This document shows positions 1 through 4,197 of a stretch of 6,667 nucleotides of DNA, one piece after another (the first letter of the stretch is position 1; every line of letters begins with the position of its first letter). The notes below the pieces were generated by a model. The model saw only the letters and a program-made list of their open reading frames with translations. It ran no database searches and had not been told where the DNA came from. The stretch comes from a bacterium. GTDB taxonomy: Bacteria > Auribacterota > UBA3054 > B51-G9. The translations under genes were made by a program, and so were the position numbers. Where the stretch lies: the NCBI GenBank assembly GCA_029933535.1, contig JAOZNZ010000130.1, forward strand, positions 1-6,667. Direction: 5' to 3'.

Positions 1-17
1 TTTAAACCGAAAAATAT

Positions 18-109
18 TCAACAAGAAATATTCAACTGAAAAAGTGTAATTCCCTTTAATAATCGGAGTTGCAGCGCTTATTACTTGAATATTAAAAATT
101 TCTTGTTGA
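18..109. repeat. 12-bp perfect inverted repeat with wide spacing
   Basis: TCAACAAGAAAT at 18-29 is exactly the reverse complement of ATTTCTTGTTGA at 98-109, with 68 nt between. A second complementary pair, AATATTCAA (13-21, again 27-35) against TTGAATATT (85-93), lies in the same span, so several alternative fold-backs are possible. In such AT-rich DNA some of this may be chance. It could equally be the decayed ends of a small non-coding repeat element. No target-site duplication was identified. Confidence 0.4.
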
Positions 110-119
110 TTATTGATTA
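106..119. repeat. Two tandem TTGATTA heptamers
   Basis: TTGATTA occurs twice in direct succession (106-112, 113-119). It is short, and notable only because period 7 recurs in the other gaps of this window. Confidence 0.4.
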
Positions 120-158
120 TTTAATTTTTTCCCTTAACTTAGCACTTATGGATCAAAG

Positions 159-182
159 CCCCACCTACTTTGTAAGGAGGGG
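159..182. other. GC-rich hairpin without a T-tract
   Basis: CCCCACCT (159-166) can pair with AGGAGGGG (175-182) through seven base pairs interrupted by one A-A mismatch, around an 8-nt loop. Neither side is followed by a run of T on its own strand, so it does not fit a standard intrinsic terminator. For the minus-strand gene it lies beyond the heptamer array and might still act as a 3' end barrier; this is inference. Confidence 0.4.
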
Positions 183-193
183 AATGTAACACC

Positions 194-274
194 CTGACCT
201 CTGACCTCTGACCTCTGACACCTGACACCTGACACCTGACACCCGACATCCGACACCCGACATCCGACACCTGA
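194..274. repeat. Heptamer tandem array, 11 units plus a partial
   Basis: Exact period-7 array. Three copies of CTGACCT (194-214), four of CTGACAC (215-242), then CCGACAT and CCGACAC alternating (243-270), and a final partial CTGA (271-274). The ordered drift of unit sequence along the array suggests growth by slippage or unequal exchange with point changes spreading to neighbouring units. It ends one base before the complement of the minus-strand gene's stop codon (276-278), so on that gene's mRNA the array begins right after the stop. There are no spacers, so this is not CRISPR. Function unknown. Confidence 0.9.
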
Positions 275-275
275 T

Positions 276-1037
276 TCAAACTAACCCATACGCTTCAACT
301 CCGGATACTACAAAAAATAATCTGCCGGATTTATCTACATAATAAACGATCGGTAAAATTCCATCACCCAACTGAGCATAAACGTATAAGTTTAATTTCA
401 CTCCACCAGCTACATTTATTTCAATATCATCACGAAAGGAAATTGTATTATTTGGTTTTGGCTGGTCAAAATGGTCAATTAATGTGAACTTAGCTTTTCC
501 GGTGCTTTTTCCCGGCATTCGCTGCACCGCATCAAAAAGCAACCAATTTAGTGCAATATCACCTGAAATTTTTAATTTTTTTCTTTTATTTTTCCAAACA
601 AAATCTATTTCGTTTTTGTTATTAACAGCATATTGTTTTATTTCCGTGTTTTTTATCACTTCTCCTTTCGGATCCGTTACTTTAGCTTCATACTGCCATT
701 TTACAGGGGAAGATAATAAATCAGTCTTAAATTTCATCTTCGCGTTAACCTTCTGCCAGTAATTATCAACTCCCGCTTTATCAATTTCCAACTCAATAAA
801 AGCTTCTCTTTTTGATAATGATTTCCTCTTGAAAATTAACGTACCGGCATGCGCTGCACGGCCGCCCGCAGTTGTAAACATTTTATATTTGGCTTCCCAT
901 TTGCCGTTAGGATCAAAAGATTTTTTAGGCGGAATGTAGTTTTTCAAATAATGTTCCAATATATTTAACGGATAAGGAATTGGTTTTGATTTTTTCGGAA
1001 CCGGTTTTTGTGCTGCTGTATTAGTGTGGTTTGTCAT
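276..1037 (-). CDS. Hypothetical protein, 253 aa, not recognised
   Basis: I do not recognise this protein. It begins with a low-complexity Thr/Asn then Pro/Lys-rich stretch (about residues 1-22) and has no signal peptide, lipobox or clear membrane helix, so a cytoplasmic or surface-associated soluble protein is likely. From about residue 45 it alternates charged and hydrophobic residues in a pattern typical of antiparallel beta strands (KWEAKYKM, FIELEID, KWQYEAKV, ISFRDDIEINV). The C-terminus carries a Pro-Ile-Val-Tyr-Tyr-Val-Asp then Ser-Gly-Arg-Leu segment (about residues 229-240) that looks like a final beta hairpin. It is lysine-rich. The ATG at 1035-1037 is chosen because a well-spaced promoter points exactly at it. 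The gene is divergent from metG and ends against the 194-274 heptamer array. The reading frame is intact and long, so it is probably a real gene. Confidence 0.75.
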   Translation of the reverse strand: MTNHTNTAAQKPVPKKSKPIPYPLNILEHYLKNYIPPKKSFDPNGKWEAKYKMFTTAGGRAAHAGTLIFKRKSLSKREAFIELEIDKAGVDNYWQKVNAKMKFKTDLLSSPVKWQYEAKVTDPKGEVIKNTEIKQYAVNNKNEIDFVWKNKRKKLKISGDIALNWLLFDAVQRMPGKSTGKAKFTLIDHFDQPKPNNTISFRDDIEINVAGGVKLNLYVYAQLGDGILPIVYYVDKSGRLFFVVSGVEAYGLV

Positions 1038-1072
1038 AATTAAATTATATCTTTTATGTTATTTAAAATCAA
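1037..1072 (-). promoter_or_regulatory. Sigma70-type promoter, predicted leaderless start
   Basis: On the minus strand, TTGATT (complement of 1067-1072) and TATAAT (complement of 1044-1049) are separated by exactly 17 bp. Counting the last T of the -10 box as position -7 puts +1 at 1037, the A of the ATG. The transcript would then have essentially no 5' leader, which agrees with the absence of an SD sequence. The start point could shift by one or two bases. Confidence 0.7.
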
Positions 1073-1081
1073 CACATTTTT

Positions 1082-1153
1082 TTATAGGACTTATAGGTCT
1101 TATAAGACTTATTGGTCCTATTGGTCCTATTGGTCCTATTGGTCCTATAGAAT
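1082..1153. repeat. Nine-nucleotide tandem array, about eight units
   Basis: Period-9 array: TTATAGGAC, TTATAGGTC, TTATAAGAC, TTATTGGTC, three copies of CTATTGGTC, then a diverged CTATAGAAT. The two ends are partly complementary: TATAGGAC (1083-1090) can pair with GTCCTATA (1142-1149), and an exact 12-bp palindrome, GTCTTATAAGAC, sits at 1097-1108. The array therefore can fold back as well as being a direct repeat. It lies about 10 bp upstream of the minus-strand gene's -35 box. Confidence 0.88.
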
Positions 1154-1164
1154 TTATTGCCCTC

Positions 1165-1188
1165 ACCTTCCCACCTTCCCGTCTTTTC
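1165..1188. repeat. Eight-nucleotide pyrimidine-rich repeat, first block
   Basis: ACCTTCCC twice (1165-1180), followed by a diverged GTCTTTTC. The same unit returns at 1274-1297, so the two blocks bracket the degenerate heptamer array between them. One strand is almost pure pyrimidine. Confidence 0.55.
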
Positions 1189-1195
1189 TAAAATC

Positions 1196-1272
1196 TTAAA
1201 TCGATGTTCCTTGTTCTTAAATCAATTCGAATATCGAACAAGGATTAACGACTTTTGATCTTTGATCTCAAA
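1196..1272. repeat. Degenerate heptamer array, about 11 units
   Basis: Reading in sevens from 1196 gives TTAAATC, GATGTTC, CTTGTTC, TTAAATC, AATTCGA, ATATCGA, ACAAGGA, TTAACGA, CTTTTGA, TCTTTGA, TCTCAAA. Neighbouring units share their final two or three bases (TC, then GA), so the phase is kept although the units differ. TTTGATC is exactly duplicated at 1254-1267. An 8-bp inverted repeat is embedded (1209-1216 / 1236-1243). Confidence 0.55.
1209..1243. promoter_or_regulatory. Inverted repeat, possible operator or hairpin
   Basis: CCTTGTTC (1209-1216) is the exact reverse complement of GAACAAGG (1236-1243). The 19-nt space between them contains the palindrome ATTCGAAT (1225-1232). It lies about 70 bp upstream of the metG -10 box, in the divergent control region, so a protein-binding site is possible. 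Because it is built from heptamer units it may simply be part of the repeat array. Confidence 0.35.
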
Positions 1273-1273
1273 A

Positions 1274-1297
1274 ACCTTCCCACTTTCCCACTTTCTT
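1274..1297. repeat. Eight-nucleotide pyrimidine-rich repeat, second block
   Basis: ACCTTCCC, ACTTTCCC and ACTTTCTT in direct succession, the same family as 1165-1188. It ends where the -35 region of the metG promoter would be, so the -35 hexamer (about 1292-1297, TTTCTT) is supplied by the last unit. Confidence 0.55.
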
Positions 1298-1327
1298 ATA
1301 AATCAATGTTTTGTTATAATATGCAAA
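1292..1327 (+). promoter_or_regulatory. metG promoter with extended -10
   Basis: TGTTATAAT at 1312-1320 is a perfect extended -10 (TG, one base, TATAAT at 1315-1320). The -35 position at 17-bp spacing is a weak TTTCTT (1292-1297), which an extended -10 can compensate for. Predicted +1 is at about 1327, giving a leader of about 77 nt. Confidence 0.65.
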
Positions 1328-1374
1328 CTATTAATGAAAGTAATCAAAGCATCTTGCTTTGAGTTTTAATAGTT
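1326..1374 (+). promoter_or_regulatory. Nested stem-loop in the metG leader
   Basis: Two perfect stems stack in the 5' leader. The outer stem pairs AACTATTAA (1326-1334) with TTAATAGTT (1366-1374), 9 bp. The inner stem pairs TCAAAGCA (1344-1351) with TGCTTTGA (1355-1362), 8 bp around a TCT loop. The outer stem starts within a base of the predicted transcription start, so the mRNA would begin in a helix. About 29 nt of unstructured A-rich sequence follow before the ATG. I see no T-box or SAM riboswitch signature. A stability or translation-control element is the most likely role. Confidence 0.55.
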
Positions 1375-1403
1375 CCAATTTGAAATTAAAAATAAAACTT
1401 ATA

Positions 1404-3449
1404 ATGCCAAGAAAAATACTCGTAACAAGTGCTCTCCCTTATTCAAACGGATTGATCCATATCGGCCATCTCGCCGGTGCATACCTTCCGGCTGACATCT
1501 ATGTACGTTATCAAAGAATGGCAGGGAATGATGTTGTTTTTATTTGCGGTGCTGATGAGCACGGTGTTCCTATTACAATTGCTGCAATGAAGCAAGGGAA
1601 AACACCGCAGGAACTTGTTGATAAATATTACAAAACTAATCGTGATAGTTTTGAAAAATTCGGAATAAATTTTAATAACTTCTCACGCACTTCGCTGCCA
1701 CTTCATCACAAAACATCTCAGGAATTCTTTCTTGCCCTGCACAAAAAAGGCAAACTTAAAGAAAAAGAAATTAAACAACTTTTTTGTCCCGAAGATAAAA
1801 TGTACCTCGCTGACAGATATGTTAATGGTATTTGCCCGAAGTGCGGCGCAGATGACGCTCGAGGTGACCAGTGCGAGAAATGCGGTTCGTGGCTCGACCC
1901 GCTTTCATTAAAAAATCCAAAATGCGCAATTTGCGGCGCTGAACCAATTGTTAAAATTACAAAGCATTGGTACCTTCCAATGGCCGATTTTCAGCCCGAA
2001 CTTGAAACCTGGCTAAAACAGAAAAAAAATTGGAAAGACAACGTGATGAACTATTGCAACGGCTGGTTTAAAGAAGGATTACGCGATAGAGCTATTACAC
2101 GCGATCTCGACTGGGGCATTCCTGTTCCCCTGCCTGACGCGGAAGGTAAAGTTATGTATGTATGGTTTGACGCGCCAATAGGATATATTTCTTCAACAAA
2201 AGAATGGGCAGAAAAAATCGGACAACCCGATTTATGGAAAGATTACTGGCAAAATCCTAATTGTGAACTGATTCACTTTATCGGAAAAGACAACATAGTA
2301 TTCCATGCTATCTTCTGGCCCGCCACTTTAATGGAAGTCGGCGGATACAATCTTCCAACACAAATTCCCGCAAATGAATTTCTTAATCTTGAAGGCCGCA
2401 AACTTTCGACAAGTAAGAACTATGCTGTCTGGCTGCCTGATTATCTCGAAAAGTTTGATCCCGATCTGTTACGTTACGCTCTCGCGGCAAATCTGCCTGA
2501 AAACAAAGACACTGATTTTTCCTGGAAGCAATTTCAGAAATGTAATAATAATGAACTCGCGGATATCCTCGGTAATTTTGTGAACAGAACTCTTACTTTT
2601 GTAAACAAATATTGCGATGGAATTATTCCTCCGGCAAAAAATATCTCGGAACTCGATAGTAATGTCCTGAATGAAGTGGTTGAAATTAGCGCTGAAGCAG
2701 GTGAACTAATTGACTCATTTAAAATCCGAGCAGCTACTGCAAAAGTAATGGATATCGCCCGGGCCGGTAATCGCTATTTTGATTCTGCTCAGCCCTGGCA
2801 AACGAGAAAAACAGATTTTGAAGCGTGTCAAACAACATTAAATATCTGCTGCCGATTAATCAGAACTCTTGCAATTTGCTTTCATCCGTTTATTCCGTTT
2901 TCATCAGATAAAATATGGACAATGATGGGCTTGGATGGAAACCCTTCTGACGAACATTGGCAGGACGTCGCAAAAGAAATTGATCTTGCCGGAATCAAAC
3001 TCGGTAAAACGGAAATCATTTTTAAAAAAATTGATGACGAAGAACTTCAACCTGAAATTGACAGATTGGAAAAAATCGTTGCCGAAATGGAACAAAAAAA
3101 TAATGTTGAAGGAATTACTCTGATGCCGCAAATTTCTTTCGATGAATTTGGAAAAACCGACCTCAGAGTCGCCAAAATACTAACCGCCGAACCTGTTCCT
3201 AAAACTAAAAAATTATTAAAACTCTCCCTCTCTATTGGTACTGAAAAAAAACAAGTCGTCGCAGGAATTGCTGAATTTTACAAACCCGAAGAACTACCGG
3301 GCAGAAAAGTCATCCTCGTCGCTAATCTCGTACCGGTAAAACTTCGCGGAATCGAATCTCAAGGGATGATCCTCGCAGCAAACGCTCCTGATGGATTATC
3401 TCTTGTCACTGTTGACAAAAACGTTCCGGAAGGAAGCAAAGTAAGTTGA
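1404..3449 (+). CDS. metG: Methionyl-tRNA synthetase with C-terminal tRNA-binding domain
   Basis: Charges tRNA-Met with methionine using ATP, in the cytoplasm; class I synthetase, 681 aa from this ATG. The Rossmann catalytic domain has HIGH as H19-I-G-H22 and the KMSKS loop as KLSTS (333-337). The methionine/ATP pocket motifs YVWFDAPIGY (252-261) and GKDN...HAIFWPA (294-307) are intact. The zinc region (about 128-177) has CxxC pairs at 144/147, 157/160 and 174/177 plus a lone C128. The alpha-helical anticodon domain carries LADILGNF (385-392) and the QPW tryptophan W465. Residues about 578-680 are a Trbp111/EMAPII-like OB fold, typical of dimeric MetRS. An in-frame TTG at 1359 would add 15 residues, but it lies inside the leader hairpin and the family starts near MPRK, so the ATG is preferred. 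There is no SD sequence. The stop codon lies inside the first unit of a heptamer array. Confidence 0.97.
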   Translation: MPRKILVTSALPYSNGLIHIGHLAGAYLPADIYVRYQRMAGNDVVFICGADEHGVPITIAAMKQGKTPQELVDKYYKTNRDSFEKFGINFNNFSRTSLPLHHKTSQEFFLALHKKGKLKEKEIKQLFCPEDKMYLADRYVNGICPKCGADDARGDQCEKCGSWLDPLSLKNPKCAICGAEPIVKITKHWYLPMADFQPELETWLKQKKNWKDNVMNYCNGWFKEGLRDRAITRDLDWGIPVPLPDAEGKVMYVWFDAPIGYISSTKEWAEKIGQPDLWKDYWQNPNCELIHFIGKDNIVFHAIFWPATLMEVGGYNLPTQIPANEFLNLEGRKLSTSKNYAVWLPDYLEKFDPDLLRYALAANLPENKDTDFSWKQFQKCNNNELADILGNFVNRTLTFVNKYCDGIIPPAKNISELDSNVLNEVVEISAEAGELIDSFKIRAATAKVMDIARAGNRYFDSAQPWQTRKTDFEACQTTLNICCRLIRTLAICFHPFIPFSSDKIWTMMGLDGNPSDEHWQDVAKEIDLAGIKLGKTEIIFKKIDDEELQPEIDRLEKIVAEMEQKNNVEGITLMPQISFDEFGKTDLRVAKILTAEPVPKTKKLLKLSLSIGTEKKQVVAGIAEFYKPEELPGRKVILVANLVPVKLRGIESQGMILAANAPDGLSLVTVDKNVPEGSKVS

Positions 3450-3485
3450 TAGTTGATAGTTATTAGTTAATAGTTAATAGTAACT
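3444..3485. repeat. Heptamer array overlapping the metG stop codon
   Basis: Six units in exact period 7: AGTTGAT twice, AGTTATT, AGTTAAT twice, AGTAACT. The first unit supplies the last sense codon (AGT, Ser681) and the TGA stop (3447-3449) of metG. Further downstream the pattern dissolves (GTTAATT). Confidence 0.85.
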
Positions 3486-3524
3486 GTTAATTGCGGGAAA
3501 GTGATGGAGTAGTTGATATGGAGT

Positions 3525-3558
3525 GCAGAAATAAAGCCGCGATAGCGGCATTTACTGC
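3525..3558 (+). other. Composite bulged hairpin downstream of metG
   Basis: GCAG (3525-3528) pairs with CTGC (3555-3558), AAAT (3529-3532) with ATTT (3550-3553), and GCCGC (3536-3540) with GCGGC (3545-3549) around a GATA loop: 13 pairs with a 3-nt bulge on the left arm and a 1-nt bulge on the right. No T-run follows, so it is not a classic terminator. It could be a 3' mRNA structure of metG or a stand-alone palindromic element. Confidence 0.45.
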
Positions 3559-3587
3559 GCGGGCGCCAAGTGACGGGGTGTGTTATG

Positions 3588-3624
3588 ACCTTAAACTTTT
3601 AACCTTAAACTTTTAACTTATGAC
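3588..3624. repeat. Heptamer/14-mer array flanked by TTATGACC
   Basis: The 14-mer ACCTTAAACTTTTA occurs twice (3588-3601, 3602-3615) and continues as ACTTATG, so the underlying period is 7 (ACCTTAA, ACTTTTA alternating). TTATGACC occurs at both edges (3583-3590 and 3618-3625), overlapping the array. The array lies in the upstream region of the lipoprotein gene. Confidence 0.8.
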
Positions 3625-3651
3625 CCCCGCCTGTGGCGGGGAAAGCTTTTT
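3625..3651 (+). terminator. Possible terminator: GC hairpin then five T
   Basis: CCCCGCC (3625-3631) pairs perfectly with GGCGGGG (3635-3641) around a TGT loop, a 7-bp all-GC stem. TTTTT follows at 3647-3651, five bases after the stem, further than is ideal. It would terminate metG read-through 175 nt past its stop, only 7 nt before the next start codon. It could instead be a dispersed extragenic palindrome or a block to translation initiation of the lipoprotein. Confidence 0.45.
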
Positions 3652-3658
3652 ATAAACT

Positions 3659-4081
3659 ATGAAAAATTTACAAAAAATCTATGTCACCGCAGCATTAACT
3701 ATTCTCTGCATATGCCTGCAGGGATGTAAAGCAGGCGCAGGCGCGGCAATTCCCATCACCGGTGCCCTTGATGCCGCACTCGCACCAGTACAGTGTATCG
3801 GTGACGCCGGAACAGGATTAATTAAGATGGGCGACCGGCATTCAGAACGGGTCTATGAAGAAAATAAAAATTCCGTTACCTTACCATTTGATGAGCTTTC
3901 ATCATTAGTTTACTATATTCCCGGGTACTGTTTACTTCCTTTTGACAGTATTACACCTGACGACTACTTTCCTCTTACAAAGAGTTGTTTAAATACAATT
4001 AACGCAAAGCCTGAAGAAGAAAAGAAAAGGCAGACGCGTAAGTTTAGTAAAATGAAAAAAGATGATTTTGAAGAATTTTAA
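3659..4081 (+). CDS. Small lipoprotein of unknown function, 140 aa
   Basis: Residues 1-22 form a lipoprotein signal peptide: a basic start (MKNLQK), a hydrophobic core and the lipobox LQGC with lipidated Cys23. The mature protein starts with Lys after the Cys, not the inner-membrane-retention Asp of enterobacteria, so an outer-membrane location is plausible. A glycine/alanine-rich segment (24-54) is followed by a small domain with YYIPGYCLLPFD (85-96) and Cys at 46, 91 and 110. The tail (about 118-140) is strongly charged. The YxxPGYxLLPFD stretch faintly recalls small YceK/YidQ-like lipoproteins, but I would not assign that family. No SD precedes the ATG and no convincing promoter was found; transcription could come from metG read-through past the hairpin at 3625, or from an unseen start in the repeats. 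The gene is followed four bases later by a short heptamer run. Confidence 0.82.
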   Translation: MKNLQKIYVTAALTILCICLQGCKAGAGAAIPITGALDAALAPVQCIGDAGTGLIKMGDRHSERVYEENKNSVTLPFDELSSLVYYIPGYCLLPFDSITPDDYFPLTKSCLNTINAKPEEEKKRQTRKFSKMKKDDFEEF

Positions 4082-4084
4082 ATT

Positions 4085-4105
4085 ATCCGTGACCCGTAAT
4101 CCGCT
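4085..4105. repeat. Three heptamers, reverse complement of the right-edge family
   Basis: ATCCGTG, ACCCGTA and ATCCGCT in period 7, starting four bases after the lipoprotein stop. Read on the other strand they give GGAT-TACGGGT-CACGGAT, clearly the ATTACGG/ATCACGG family of the array at 6601-6667. The last base overlaps the -35 box of the next gene's promoter. Confidence 0.5.
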
Positions 4106-4140
4106 TGCAAAAAAACGGCTTTTGATATATAATCTAAGTC
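4105..4140 (+). promoter_or_regulatory. Sigma70-type promoter of the Wzy-like gene
   Basis: TTGCAA (4105-4110) and a perfect TATAAT (4128-4133) are separated by exactly 17 bp. Predicted +1 is at about 4140, giving a 58-nt leader. The only SD-like sequence before the ATG is a weak AAGAG at 4186-4190. The promoter makes this gene transcriptionally independent of the lipoprotein. Confidence 0.75.
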
Positions 4141-4197
4141 GGAAAAGGTATTAGGTTTATCAAAATGTATTTTTAACCACATATTAAGAGACTCAAA

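Larger units (their letters stand above)
1..193. other. Gene-free left edge with no recognised coding sequence
   Basis: Very AT-rich stretch without a credible open reading frame. It holds a direct repeat of AATATTCAA (13-21 and 27-35), whose reverse complement TTGAATATT occurs at 85-93, a 12-bp inverted repeat (18-29 / 98-109), two TTGATTA heptamers (106-119) and a GC-rich hairpin (159-182). The minus-strand gene at 276-1037 ends into this region, so it is at least partly that gene's 3' flank. What lies further left cannot be judged from the window. Confidence 0.6.

Noticed and set aside
194..274. CRISPR array
   Set aside because: Units are 7 nt with no spacers, and no cas gene is present; it is a simple tandem array. 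The same holds for the arrays at 1082, 3444, 3588 and 6601.
484..762. Plus-strand frame inside the 253-aa gene
   Set aside because: Antisense shadow of the minus-strand gene, with no promoter or family resemblance.
1359..1403. Upstream TTG as the metG start, adding 15 residues
   Set aside because: The TTG lies in the inner stem of the leader hairpin, the extra residues (SFNSSNLKLKIKLI) do not resemble MetRS N-termini, and the ATG at 1404 fits the family start.
1326..1403. T-box or SAM riboswitch in the metG leader
   Set aside because: The leader is too short at about 77 nt, and neither the T-box antiterminator motif nor SAM-riboswitch core elements are visible.
2374..3131. Several short frames inside metG on both strands
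   Set aside because: metG is continuous and conserved across this span, so these are frame shadows.
3651..3656. TATAAA as a -10 box for the lipoprotein
   Set aside because: It would place +1 a few bases inside the coding sequence, and no -35 is present at suitable spacing.
4165..4176. Three-codon upstream ORF (ATG TAT TTT TAA) in the leader of the Wzy-like gene
   Set aside because: Expected by chance in AT-rich DNA, with no SD and nothing suggesting attenuation.
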